Source: Diaporthe sp. PMI_573 (taxonomy: Eukaryota > Ascomycota > Sordariomycetes > Diaporthales > Diaporthaceae). From it: DNA of 64,000 nucleotides. A model generated the notes under the pieces. The model had not been told where the DNA came from, did not search any database, and saw only the letters and a program-made list of their open reading frames with translations. A program made the translations under genes and the position numbers. The stretch is taken from the NCBI GenBank assembly GCA_021399435.1, contig JAJTUP010000031.1, positions 62,001 through 126,000 of the forward strand, given 5' to 3'. Numbering within the stretch: position 1 is the first letter of the stretch; each line of letters opens with the position of its first letter. Shown here piece after piece: positions 1 through 11,463 of this stretch.

Positions 1-1060
1 TCAGCAACGACTGAATCAAGCGGAGGCTACTAGGACGGGGATGGGTGATTGCTGCTCTTCAGACAGCTATGAAAGCCAGCCAATAATGCTAAATAAGCAT
101 ACGCACTCACTCTCTTACAGAAGCGGCTTCGCACTGAGAAGTGTTGAGTGTGCTTAGTGGCAATGGGTTGAATCCTCTCGATCAGAGTGTCAAATGGCAA
201 ATATGGAAGCTCCGATTCTGTCTACCATGACTTCTGAACGATTTCAGAGACCCGAAGGAGGGACCCTAGCAATTCGTGGGACGGAACTTTTAATTTAGAG
301 GTCGTCCTGTTCCAGAAATCGAACGACTCACCGCACGATGGAAAAACACGGGCGTCAACTCTAGCGATACCGCGGGTTCTGTGGCACTTGAGGTTACCTT
401 CACCGCTAGAAGCCGGTATACTAGAGAAAGACGGATTCACCCGTATAATGATACGTGACGTTATCTCGGCGCTAGTGTTGACATCCTCTGGTTTGGATAC
501 AGCTTCACCCTGAAGGAGACGTATGTTTTGGTCCTGCTCCATCTGAGGCAAAGCGGACATCTAATTCAAGGCGAGGATATTGTCTCTGCCAAGCTCTCAT
601 GGGGCGCTGTTTAGAAATTGTGGCTAGTGGCCCAATATCTTTGAAATCTGTATCTCAGTCCTCACCGTCTGGATGATCTTTGAAATCGGGCACGAAACAT
701 ACGTCAATTTTGCTGGCAGCAGCACTTTAAAGCACTCCCGAAGCCTTCTAACAGAGGCGAAGATGACACAAATTGGATATACGGCTTGACCTGATGTTTG
801 CTTACTAACTTAGGAATATGCATATTTATCCAAGTGCCAAGGTACTCGCCCCCGTCCACTAAGAGCCGCTGCTTTCCGTCTGTTCCTGCATGTCAGACAG
901 ACCAAGGTCCCCGCAGCTGAGGCTCAAGATCGCTCGACGTCGAGAACACTAGACCACCGCCGACTTCTTGTGACGTATAGCATCCCCTGCGCTCCAGCTT
1001 CTAGTTGCCGTCTCAAGACCTTTTTTGTTTCAGCACAACTCGGTGCCAAGGACGGCTACG
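1..1060. other. no gene recognised; flank upstream of HET gene
   Basis: Only short open frames occur here and none resembles a known family or has plausible splice partners. The part closest to 1061 is presumably the promoter and 5' UTR of the HET-domain gene; a pyrimidine-rich stretch lies at about 1012-1030. Confidence 0.5.
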
Positions 1061-3267
1061 ATGCTCTGCGACGTGTGCAAAGATAGCCTTGAAGGCATGT
1101 GGGATCCGCTCCGAACGAAGCGTCTAGAGCTTCGGGAGAACTTCGCCTTCTATGACGATAGTTCTTCAAGTTCAGAAGAGTCTTCTGATTCAGAGGTTGA
1201 GACAGAGGTTGAGAGATATGTGTTTGGGCATCACGAGACCCGAGACTCGTTCCTTCGCTCCAAAGCAGCGGGCTGCGTACAATGCAGCCGGTATCCATCA
1301 GATTATGATGGGGGTAGATTGGGGTACTTTTCACTCTTCGAGGTGCGCTTCAAAGCCGGAAACGAAATTATGGTGGGTTTGTGGTGTAGTGGCCAATACC
1401 ACAAAGAAAATCTGGTTCCCTGCGGAGGTAACGTTTTTCTGACGCCCGGGTGAAGACTGGGCTTGATGATACTGATCTGCTTGCAGACCCACGATTCAAT
1501 CATGGATTGAATTATGACTTGAGCCCGTCCACAGATCATAAAATGACATGGGACTTGATATTGCAATGGTTCTCGACCTGTAAACAGTCCCATGGTGAGT
1601 GCAACGCGCCAGGTGTCAATGGGTCTTTCAAGCCCAGGCGTATCCTCAAGGTGGACAGGACCGGGGAAGCTGTCCTGTTCCAGCTAGTGGACGGCACTGA
1701 ATGTGCTGCGGAGTCTGCTTATATGACCCTGAGCTATTGCTGGGGCTCGCAGCCGCCTGCTCAGGTTTACAGGTTGCTTCAATCCACCGTCCAGGGCATG
1801 CGAAGCAAGCAATCGGTCAACATCCTACCAGAAACCATCAGAGACGCCATAAAGATTGCCGGCTACTTTCAAGTCCAGTATTTATGGGTCGACAGACTTT
1901 GCATCTTCCAAGATTCGGCGAAAGATTTCCAAAGAGAGGCCTCGTCTATGGCCGATGTCTACCAGAATGCGATCTTGAATATCGCGGCCCTCGGTGCTCA
2001 AGATGCTGACGGCGGATGCTTCTTTGAACGAGATTCAAGATTCGTTGCACCAACGCAAGTGAATATACAGCATGATAGATATGACAGACCAATGCCTTAC
2101 CGGTTTATATCGGAAACAAAATTGGGTTGGCGACCCAGTTTCGTGCCAGAACCTCTAGTCCACAGAGCCTGGACTGTGCAGGAACGACTTCTTGCTCGAC
2201 GTGTCATCTATTTCGGCAGCAAGCAGGTCTTCTGGGAGTGTAAGCAGGCCCATTGGTGCGAGACGCACTCTATCGATGTCAACGATTCCGATGATATCGA
2301 GAAAACCATGGTCACGAAGGATAAACGCTGGGACCATGTTTGGGAGCGCCTTCTCCACCAAGGTAGTAACCATCCCTGGAAGAATATTATAGATGATATC
2401 ATTGGTGATGGATATTTTAGGGAACATGTTTTCGATAAGGGGAGCCGACTGGGCGATCCTTACGCCCAGCTTCTTGCTGATTGGAGTGGCATCGTCACAT
2501 CATTCAGTAAATGTGCTCTCACCGTGCCCAGCGACAAATTCGTGGCACTCTCCGGTCTGGCAAACGAAATGAGGCGCAGACTTGAGGAACTAAGACCTGG
2601 GACCAGACATCGATACGTCGCAGGTCTTTGGGAAGAGGAACTACCTGGGGTTTTGTCATGGCGTGTCTCGGAAGCTGCCTACAGACCAGCCGCGTACCGC
2701 GCACCCACATGGTCATGGGCTAGTATCGACGGTCTGGTGAGCTTTCCGCGCAAGGGTCTGGATACAACATCTATCTTCTCTACGCTCACCGCGGTTGAAG
2801 TCGAGCAGCCACCGGGTGAAGCAGAAGCGGGCCAGGTTGAAAATGCAAGTATCACTTTGCTAGGTCCACTCCTGAGCGCGAAGGTTAGCTCGACCGAAGG
2901 CGGTCAGAGACCCAAATCAGCCACTTTCGACATCGCGAGTGTGTGTGAGGCTTCAGATGTTGGCTTCAAAACTTATCACGACAGTGAGGCAATGGCCCCG
3001 GTGCAGCTTGGAATCACTCGTTCGAGAGTGGACTTCGACACGCTCGACGACATTCGGCAAGATATCTCCCAAATCATCATTCAGAGAAATGGAGTCCATA
3101 TAGAGGGCATCGCAGTCGTCGTAAGCGACACTGAAACTTGTACTTACAGAAGAGTTGGATATTTCCGGTACCAGTTTGGCGATCCGCTCAATGACCGGCG
3201 CGAAGGGTCCCTCGCAGCTCAGCAATTTGCTGAGAAATTTTCGAAGAAGAGCATCGTCATAGTATGA
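1061..3267 (+). CDS. heterokaryon incompatibility (HET) domain protein
   Basis: Two exons, 1061-1427 and 1487-3267, joined across a 59-bp intron (GTAACG donor, TTGCAG acceptor, phase 1), give about 715 residues. The chosen start reads MLCDVCKDSLEG, a Cys-pair opening common in HET proteins; an ATG at 1025 is in frame but looks too early. After an acidic Ser/Glu-rich stretch (about residues 30-50), the HET domain (Pfam PF06985) spans about residues 200-355: TLSYCWG, the central block WVDRLCIFQDS, MADVYQNAILNIAA, and the closing RAWTVQERLL. A C-terminal TWSWAS motif is also typical. HET proteins trigger cell death after fusion of incompatible hyphae; which partner this one senses cannot be read from sequence. 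The frame is intact throughout, so it appears functional. Confidence 0.93.
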
Positions 3268-4450
3268 GAATCGAGTCTGCGGCGCTTAAGAATAACTAAT
3301 GAGCTGATGATGCTCGTAAATCTTTCATGATCTTTGAGTAATGGGAGCCAAAACGCTCCTCCTCGATTCCTGTGATCAACCTCGAATAGAACCAGCGTAC
3401 TAGTACGGCAAAGTTTGGTAAGCGTGTGGGATCGTGTCGTTCATACGGAGACTCAGATTCTCCGAACAATAATATCAATGGACGAGGGCAAACCTTCGAT
3501 CAACTATATATTTCACTGTAGAACTGAGTGTACCTGCCATCTTCTTCGGTATACTCGGGACAACACTCACTTATTCGCTCGACCCCAGGTAGATGGACGT
3601 CTCCTTTCATGTGTCTTTAAATCTTGCTCTTGTCTTCAATATATTAGAATGTACACAGCACATTGCGAAATTCACATGGGGCAAAACCGAAGTAGGCATG
3701 TTCGGCGCCGGAATCGCCGCAACCACAGCAGCCTAAACGCCTCGACTCCTGCAGAGAATCTGTTCACTTCTACTGCGAATGATGCTATTGAGTAATGTTC
3801 TGCCCGTGCTATCAACCAATACACGTCGAAATGGTCAGTGAGACCAGGCGAATAAACGTAGAGATGATCGTTGTGGACGATCTCGCTTACGGCATATTCT
3901 GAGTTTTTCAGGAACTAGACCAAAGTTCGCAACATGCGCTGAGACGGCCTGGCCTGAAACTCATCTTCATCTTTTGGCCATACCCTGGCTATGGTATATT
4001 TGAGTCTATGAGCAGGCGTTCTGCTGACAATGTGGATAATCCCTACCTGAAACTTCGGGCTTGCTCTCCATAAAGCACAACAATAAGCAAAATGACTTGA
4101 ACCAAAATACTTCCCATTCACGAGTCAAGGTCATTAGTTAGCTCTGGAACATCCCTGGCAGTGGCATTTACCCTGATGAAGCTCCGAGGGACCCGCGGGG
4201 AGGGGCCTGATCATGTTCGCCGGACGAAGCGCTATGCAGAGGGGTTTCTACTCATGGGCGGAGATGCTGTGGACAAGCCTCCGTTTACGAGACCACTCGG
4301 ATCGGAAATCTCTCATATACCCCTACACGTCGGTCGAGATCAGGATTGCTATATGAGCGGGACGTCCCGCGCAGGGATCATTGTCAGATAGCACCTGAGG
4401 GCGGCTTAAGGGCTCGTTCTGCATCCGGCTATTTGAGGACATCGGCAGGT

Positions 4451-4457
4451 TTTAGCC
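4451..4457 (-). promoter_or_regulatory. candidate XlnR/Xyr1 site (distal, reverse)
   Basis: TTTAGCC, the reverse complement of GGCTAAA, lies about 525 bp upstream of the xylanase ATG. GGCTAA(A) is the published consensus of the xylanolytic activator XlnR/Xyr1. Binding is inferred from the motif and position only. Confidence 0.45.
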
Positions 4458-4696
4458 GGTCGAATGACTTTGCAGGGAGTCCGCTCGTCCGCCACGCGTG
4501 GCAAGCAAATATCGACGAAACACAGCTCTATGCCTACAGTGTGCTCAGCTCATGCCTACCGCGTGACTGTCTGGTTCAGACTACGAAGCTGCGCACGAGG
4601 TTAATTAGGACGGAGCAACCAACACCGTTCCGAAACAAGCTTTGTGACCCTTGCTGGTCATAATTGTTGGTCCGCTAAACGGGAAAAAGCTGAACA

Positions 4697-4703
4697 GGCT
4701 AAA
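4697..4703 (+). promoter_or_regulatory. candidate XlnR/Xyr1 site (proximal)
   Basis: GGCTAAA, an exact match to the XlnR consensus, sits 279 bp upstream of the xylanase ATG, a normal distance for functional sites in fungal xylanase promoters. It forms a divergently oriented pair with the site at 4451-4457. Confidence 0.5.
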
Positions 4704-4981
4704 GTTGTTCTCGTCTCTCATTAGTTGGTCTGGGACCAGGGTCTCGGCACATTCAAGGCGAGTGCCATTTCGAGGAATTGACATGAACGCTATGACACCA
4801 GTACTCCTGATTTCACTTTACTTGAGGGTATACGCCATGTTTTTATCCAGTTATTGCTATTGCGGCTGCGGGGCTGAGTGAGCCGCACGACGATAAATGT
4901 CGGCCAAGACCACCTTAACGCATGCCCAGGCTCTTGCCGAGAGACCATCACAACCTCTACAAGTCAGATCTTGCATCCAAA

Positions 4982-5748
4982 ATGTTCGCCTTTACCAAAC
5001 TCGTCGCTGTCATCTCTGCTGTCACTGGGGCACTTGCCGCCCCTGCAGCCGAGCCGTCCCTCGACAGCCCTGACTTTGAGCTTGGCGGCCAGAACCTCGC
5101 CCGTCGCCAGAACTACAACCAGAACTACGTGACTAGCGGCTCCGTCAACTTCTCTCCTGCGAGCAACGGGTACTCTGTCACTTTCTCCGGTGCCGGAGAC
5201 TTTGTCGTCGGCAAGGGCTGGAGCACCGGTACCACCAGGTGAGCACTCCTCGCAAAAAGCACCGATCCGATCCGTGTCTGGGAGGACCTGCCGAGCCGAA
5301 GCTGGTAGCCTATGCTAATGAGCCGTTTTGCAGGAACATCACCTTCAGCGGCTCCACAAGCGCCACCGCGGGCACCGTCCTCGTTTCCGTCTACGGGTGG
5401 ACGACGAACCCCCTGATCGAGTACTACGTCCAGGAGTACACCAACAACGGCGCGGGCTCTGCTCAGGGCACCAAGGTCGGCACCGTGGATTGCGACGGTT
5501 CCACCTACGACATCTGGAAGCACCAGCAGGTCAACCAGCCGTCCATCTCCGGCACCGCCACGTTCTGGCAGTACATCTCGAACCGCCGCAGCGCGCGATC
5601 CGGCAGCGGCACCGTCAACACCAAGTGCCACTTTGACGCCTGGGCCAAGGCGGGCCTGAACCTCGGCAGCAGCATGAACTACCAGGTCCTTGCGACCGAG
5701 GGCTGGGGAAGCGCTGGTGGAAACTCCAAGTACACAATCTCTGGTTAA
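4982..5748 (+). CDS. GH11 endo-1,4-beta-xylanase, XYN1-like acidic type
   Basis: Exons 4982-5238 and 5334-5748 (95-bp intron, GTGAGC...TTGCAG) encode 223 residues. A signal peptide (residues 1-19) is followed by a short propeptide ending in ARR42, a KEX2-type site, so the mature enzyme would begin QNYNQNY. GH11 hallmarks: VVGKGW (75-80), catalytic nucleophile E115 in NPLIEYY, thumb motif PSISG (155-159), and acid/base E208 in LATEGW. D73 occupies the position next to the acid/base, where Asn is typical of neutral/alkaline xylanases and Asp of acidic ones. The N-terminus lacks the long YYYSFWTDG segment and resembles the compact Trichoderma XYN1. It is predicted to cleave internal xylan bonds outside the cell at acid pH. 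There is no carbohydrate-binding module. Confidence 0.96.
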
Positions 5749-6378
5749 GTACTGGGACGGAGCCAACTATTGTTCCGTATAGCAGTCATTGCGAAAAGGC
5801 ACTAAGTCGAGGCCGAGCAGTGGAGCCCTTGCAAGGTTGCTCCCAAATGTGTATATAGTTCAATTCTAGGTGAAGTGTTACATCAATCTTAAAGTTGATC
5901 CATTCTGGCGAGTCTGACCTCGAACCGCTTTTCTCATGTCAGGTATTTGGTAGAGGCGGGTCCCTTACTCGCATTCTTAAACTCTCCCTCACCAATGTTT
6001 GCTGTGAATCTCTGTCAATCAGAAACAATTATGCCCTCTATTACTGGGCGCTGCGTGTATGTGTAAATACACGCGCGCGTGCGTATAAAATAGGGGGTCA
6101 GGTGGCAGAGAGCCAGCCAGCGTCGCAGCCTTGACTGGCATCTTCGCCTTGGCATGTGCCCAGGTAATTGTGCCCGAGGTGCAGGTATGTCTCAGTCAAG
6201 GCCATTCTACTCATCCCATCTTCACTCTCGAGTCGCCAAAACTAATTTTTACACCTCTCTTGAGGTTAAGGGATGAATCCTGATCAGGGGTAACCGCATA
6301 GGTACGTATTGTGGGGCTTGCACTGCCACACTGTGAAAACGCCAAGTAGGCCAAGCAACAACTTCTCGGTCAGCTTCA
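5749..6378. other. intergenic with alternating purine-pyrimidine tract
   Basis: There is no gene here. A tract of alternating purines and pyrimidines, including a CGCGCGCG core, lies at about 6052-6087. It is followed by the motif AAAATAGGGGGTCAGGTGGC at 6087-6106, which recurs with one extra G at 10377-10397. Confidence 0.55.
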
Positions 6379-8267
6379 ATGTTCACCCAACATCAACCAT
6401 CTGTCTTTTCGACTATTGGTAGCGCGTCGAGTCTAGCACGGCTTGACAGGCGAGCATCTGAAACAATAAAGAAAGGGATCAAGTGCGAGCGACGCCGCCG
6501 TGATGCGCGGGACTGTACGGCTAGCCAGGCGCCAAACCGTAAGCGCGTCACTCCATCCGCCGCGTGGGCGTCTCCTTTCACTCCCGTTGTCGCTGATTTA
6601 GAATGGCAGAACACTCGCAACATCAAATGGCCGATGCTCAGAGCCCAGAAAGCAAAAAATGAAAGACAGATTTCGCCTGTATATACGGCCTCGGGGTCAG
6701 GGGAGCCTCATGGGGAGGACACCGGCCCCATATGGAGGACGGCTGCTTCCAAAATGATAGAGGGCTGCGCGACTGCCTTCGGCTCAATTCTCATCCTTGG
6801 GATCGCAGGTTATTCGTACAATGCCTACTACAAAGGCCATGTGCTGAGCAAGATGGAGAATGCCTTCGCACTCGGGTACTCCTCCGTTGAGATAGCCGCG
6901 CTCAGCCGTCACGTGAAGTCAGAAGGATCCCACGCCGAGCTGTTTCAGGCAGAAACCTTTGAGGACAACGACTGGATCCCTCGCGGCGAGCAAGAAGTCA
7001 TCGACAAGATCGTCGATGGGACCATGCGCGGCCAGTACCACCTCATCACGGGCGAGAAGGGGACGGGCAAGACATCTATGCTGCTCAAGGCCATGGGCAA
7101 GATCGGCGGCGAGGGAGTCGCCATGTTCGAGGCCCACGGTGACCCCGAGATCTTCAGGGTCCGGCTGGGCAAGGCGCTGGACTTTGAGTTCCATGAGGAC
7201 TACGTCGGCAGCCTGTTCAGCTTCAAGGGCCCGCGCGACACGACAGCCCTGCTGGACATCGAGCGCGCCTTCAACAAGATGGAGAAGATCGCGCTGAGGC
7301 GCAAGGAGAAGGTCGGGAAGCCGCTTGTCCTGATCATCACCGGCGCCCACCTGATCCGGGACGACGAGGACGGCCAGGACCTGCTGGAGCTGATCCAGCA
7401 GCGCGCTGAGCTCTGGGCGGCGAGCAACCTGGTGACTGTCGTGTTCAATAGCGACGACTACTGGACCACTGAACGGCTGATGTGGCAGGCCACACGTCTG
7501 CGCGTGACGCCTGTCCGTGATATACCCAAGGACATCGCTATCGAGAGCTTGAGACAGTTCCGCAAGACTTCTCGCGGGGAGGACGTCCAGACGAGTGTCC
7601 TGGAGCACGTCTACAGCAAGGTGGGCGGCCGGCTCAGCTTTCTCACCCGCGCGGCAAAGTCTCCAGACATGATCAGTACTTGCAACACGATCTGCGAGAA
7701 AGAGAAGCGCTGGCTGTTGAACAAGTGTTGGATCTTGGGGGCCGATATGTAGGTGCCATTCGAGGCCGTGACCATGTAGACGACTATTGCTAACAACTGT
7801 TATACAGGGACCCCGGCGCTGAGAATGAACAGGACCTGTCTTCAGCTGCCATGCTCCTCGCAAAAGCCCTGCTGGACAAGGAGGAAGCTATGCGAGCAGC
7901 CGGTACGTATGACGGAAGGCTGCCTCAGATACCACTCCACAAGGCAAGGGAATTAATCACCAATGCAGAGTGGATCAAGATGCCACACCACAACAACATC
8001 TTCACTATTGACCCTGATGGGATGGTCCAGGCAGATTCAAGACCAATGTACTGGGCCATGAAGGAAGTGTGCAGCATTGAAGGCTTCGACGACCACCTTC
8101 GTGCGACTATGGAGCGGCTAGATGAGATCGAAAGTCTCCAGAGGACGAGGGAGGTGACGCTGAAAGATTTAGTGGGCAATGAACAGTATTATCGAGCCAC
8201 AATGGAGACTAATTCGGAGGGTGGAAAAGCTTGGTCAGTCAAGCTTGTGCCATCATCAACCGAATGA
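6379..8267 (+). CDS. mitochondrial AAA ATPase with C-terminal winged helix
   Basis: Exons 6379-7748 and 7808-8267 (59-bp intron, phase 2) encode 609 residues. The N-terminus is Arg/Ser-rich and low in acidic residues, consistent with a mitochondrial presequence. One hydrophobic helix (about 128-148) would anchor it in a membrane. The ATPase core has Walker A GEKGTGKTS near residue 225, then EGVAMFEAHGDPEIFRVR and FEFHEDYVGSLF, blocks I recall as typical of the fungal Orc1-like AAA family. At the Walker B position the sequence is LVLIITGAHLI, with no Asp/Glu directly after the hydrophobic strand. The C-terminal part (ARELITNAEWIKM, then DSRPMYWAMKEV) fits the AAA-associated winged-helix domain. 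The likely site is the mitochondrial inner membrane. The exact role of this family is not known to me. Confidence 0.9.
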
Positions 8268-8751
8268 TTACTAGAACCCACCTAATATACTTCCTCCAAT
8301 ACTCCCAAAGCCAATAATTTCCTGCGAATTGCGTCTCAAAATTTCCGTCTTGGGTCCCGGCCACTCGAGCTCCCTCATCACATTGAGTCATTCGTTGCAC
8401 AATAGGACGGCGCGAACACGAGGTATCGGCAGCTCGGTTCCTCTAGGACAGAACACATGATCATAAAGTACAGACCAGTAGCAGGCGGCGGGTGCGCTGC
8501 AGGTCTTTCAGCCCTTTGTATGCAAGGGGCTGCTAGTATCGAAGTCTCACTCCCGATAGACACTTTGGCCAAATCGATGCATTCCTGATACCTAGGTACC
8601 CAAACTCCAACTACAGGCTGTGCGTGCAGCAGCTAAGAGCTGCAGGAGACCCATGTTATTTCAAAAGCTTCTCTCCTGCCAAGGGTCTCTACGCAATGGG
8701 ATTTGTTTGCTGGGCTCGGTCTCTCAAGCCGCATCGTCGATTTGCTATGTA
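8268..8751. other. convergent intergenic, no gene
   Basis: This is the short 3'-to-3' spacer between the AAA ATPase gene and the UstYa-like gene. I see no feature in it beyond presumed 3' UTRs. Confidence 0.55.
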
Positions 8752-9781
8752 CTATGTATCATACCCATACTCAACATCCAAGCCCGTGCTGTCATCAGCG
8801 CGATTCTTCTCCGACCACTCGAACAGCTTGTCATAATTTCTACATATGTGCGAAGTCCCCCATCCCAACGAGGCGGGTGTGTCCGGGCTGCTGGGCAATG
8901 GATACGTAACATCCAGGGTGGGATCGGCCTGGCACCGGACGGCTTGTCGCAGCATCTCGATGCAGTGATAGGTCGTTTGCTGCTGGACGGAGCCCAGGGA
9001 AGTTACATTCTCCAATGCTAGTGAAAACGAGTTTAGGATGTAGTACTGAGACGGTCAGAATTATGAATAGTCTGTTACGGTCTTGCAGGTCGTATTGAAC
9101 ATACCACGCAACGGAGCTGATGCATGGCCGCTACTGCGTAGGTTTGTTCCGTGCCGTGCTCGTCTTTCTGCTTGACGAAACCTCGTCCGACTGAAGTTTG
9201 CAACATCAATCATCCGTAGGGCGCCTCAAAGGGCATCTCTGGCACAGGAGTGTGCAGTGTACGGTAACTTACGCGGCATGTCAGCGGTAAAGACCGCGTC
9301 GTTGTCTCCATCAAGGACTCTCGCGCTCGTAAGTATCTCCTCTGGCCGGGTGTCTGAGAAGGGTGATACGAGGAACGCCGCTGAGAGTTGGCAGGTCCGT
9401 GGTCAGTCCAAGCGCGTAGTTTTGCGGCGAAGCAGGGGGGGGTCGGGGCAGCCACCCACATTCTGGCGCCGAATGCACAGTGGCTCTGTTGCCTTCGACT
9501 ATCTTGGCGTACTGCTGGTTGATCTTGGCCGGCGGGACGAAGAACTGCACGATGTGCACGATGGTAGCAAGGACGATGAGGAGCAGAGAGAGGATGGATA
9601 TTCTCTTGATCCGCTTGACCTGGCCCTGGAGGACAGAGAATTGACGGTCGTACTTGGGGATTTCTTCTCGCGGTGGTTGCGCCGTTACTGCTGTCTCGAA
9701 ATTCGGTCGCAACGGCGTCATCAGGTTCATGCCAACATTTTGGATGCTCTTGGGGTCTCTGGACCAAAATTCGCGATTCAT
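8752..9781 (-). CDS. UstYa-family (DUF3328) oxidase-like protein, degenerate motifs
   Basis: Minus strand, four exons: 9781-9460, 9380-9273, 9190-9105 and 9045-8752. Introns of 79, 82 and 59 bp all have GT...AG ends and compatible phases, giving 269 residues. A single membrane helix (about 61-82) follows a cytosolic N-terminus, as in UstYa proteins. Family features are VSPFSDTRPEE, LGRGFV near 144-149, AVAAMHQLRC ending at C171, and YHCIEMLRQ (198-206). UstYa enzymes carry two HxxHC motifs thought to bind copper and oxidise or cyclise RiPP, peptide or other metabolite precursors. Here motif 1 reads HQLRC (His to Arg at 170) and motif 2 reads TTYHC (no first His). The fold is probably conserved but activity is doubtful. 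No RiPP precursor with repeated cores and KEX2 sites was found nearby. Confidence 0.85.
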
Positions 9782-11463
9782 TGTGAAAAGTTGTCAACAC
9801 CACGGAATACCTGGTCGAAGCTGGCTGTGCGTTGCGCTCAGCAGTTCAGATTTACCCAGGGTTCGGTATACATATGGGTGGGAGGCCCCGACGCGGTTTT
9901 CCGATGTCTACTAGTCAGTTCATCGAAACTCTGAGCGGTTTCGAACCACCAACCCAATTTGGCCGTATCAGCCAAGGGAAGTCTTGGACCCGGTGGTTCC
10001 CAGGCCTGTGATGAGTTGAGTCTTGGCTTCACCCCGCTTGCTCTTTAACAGACTTCGGCAAATGCTTAACTCAAAGACGCAGCACATTTTGCTATAACAG
10101 GGCTAAGCGAAAGTACCTTTAGCTACGTCTCGCTTCCTCAAACTACAAACACTTGTCAGCCATTTGCCGTGAGTAGACTGCTGAAAATGGCTTCGCACAT
10201 TGCCAAGTCTGTTACCCGCCGTATGGTTTAGCATTAGTTACAACGTACTGCCGAAGCAGTACCAGCCAAGCAATAGACCATAATATGATGAGGATGGTGT
10301 TGGGCCCCATGAAATCAACATTTGACTGGCTCGTTCTGTTCGGAAACGGAGTCCTCCGGCCAAAAGAGTATCATAGAAAATAGGGGGGTCAGGTGGCCGG
10401 TGAAGGCTGTGTATGAGTAATGGTTGCTGGGTTGTGCACTAACGCGGCTTTTTGAACTGCAGCGTGTCGCATGGTGCGGCAAAATTCACTATATTGGTAA
10501 CTGCCCGTACGGCATATCGCGCCGACGTATCCCACTTTGTGGGGGCCCTGGTAGCTCGGTTTCATGGGCGGTCTAGCCGCCATATATCATACACCAATAT
10601 AGATTGGGGGAGTGGGATTGGGCGGCAAGGTTGCTGGGACGATTCTGCCTACATCAGAACATTCTTGCAGACATATTGCAGACGCGCAGTCTCTCCCCTG
10701 ATGTGTTTGTGGCATGTGTCCGGCCAAGGCATTAGTGGAAGCCTGGCAAAAGCTTGTCCATTTCTGGCACTTGGACAGAGTGGAGGCGCAAGATATATCG
10801 GAACCCAAAAATCAATGTCATCCAGGCATTATCGACGCTGGAAGAGGGAGCTCTTCCGAAAGAGATCGGATGAGCTGATGCAGAGTGATTCCCTACCGCA
10901 TACTCTTTACATCTAACACTCTTCCGAGGGTCCGATTGGGCACAGGGAGAGCAAAGTATCACGGGCTCCATGTCAAGACCTATGTCATTCACAACACAGA
11001 GGGGATCTGCAAACCCATGTTCTGCTGAATGCGGTCTTGACATTTGATAGATTGCAACATGGACTGTGCGTATGCATACAAACGGCCGTTGCGTTATTTC
11101 TCTCCCAACCCCCGTGCAAGGAGCGGTGACAGTGGTTAAGCGTGATTTTGCCGCGCTACTTAAGTATGTGCTATGTGAATTAGACTTTTTGCCACTCGGA
11201 ATTTTCATGGCGAGAATCGCGCACGTCCAACAGCTGAAGCTAGTTAGACGCAGAAGATGTATCCTAACGAGCCGCGCGTAATCCAGAACGAGTGACACAC
11301 GACTTCACATCTGCGGCCCGCCCGCCAGCTAACGCCACAAGCATCCCTCAATCTGACCGATTTTGATTGCAGTCATCCTTGGCTTAGCAAATCCTCTCCT
11401 AGACTACGTTTCCCCTCCTGTTCGCCAATACCGCCTGTAGGTCCCCGTTGGTTCGGCGTTGAC
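9782..11463. other. intergenic, no gene recognised
   Basis: About 1.7 kb. The open frames (for example 10452-10916) have no family resemblance and no convincing splice structure. A second copy of the G-rich motif seen at 6087 lies at 10377-10397. Confidence 0.5.

Larger units (their letters stand above)
3268..4981. other. intergenic, no gene recognised
   Basis: About 1.7 kb between the HET gene and the xylanase. Open frames are short (up to 126 codons at 3415-3795) with no recognisable domain. The last 600 bp is the likely xylanase promoter and carries two XlnR-type sites listed separately. Confidence 0.55.

Noticed and set aside
5125..5766. 213-codon minus-strand frame over the xylanase gene
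   Set aside because: It is the antisense shadow of GC-rich xylanase codons; its composition (Ala/Val/Gly/Arg) and lack of domain are typical of such shadows.
6919..7863. 314-codon minus-strand frame
   Set aside because: It lies antisense to the AAA ATPase exons and has no domain; the plus strand is clearly coding and spliced.
9257..9934. 225-codon plus-strand frame
   Set aside because: It overlaps the minus-strand UstYa-like gene, which has a consistent four-exon structure; the plus frame has no recognisable features.
9925..9990. possible tRNA on the minus strand (GGTTCGAAACC T-arm-like sequence)
   Set aside because: No matching A box at the right spacing and no acceptor or anticodon stems can be formed.
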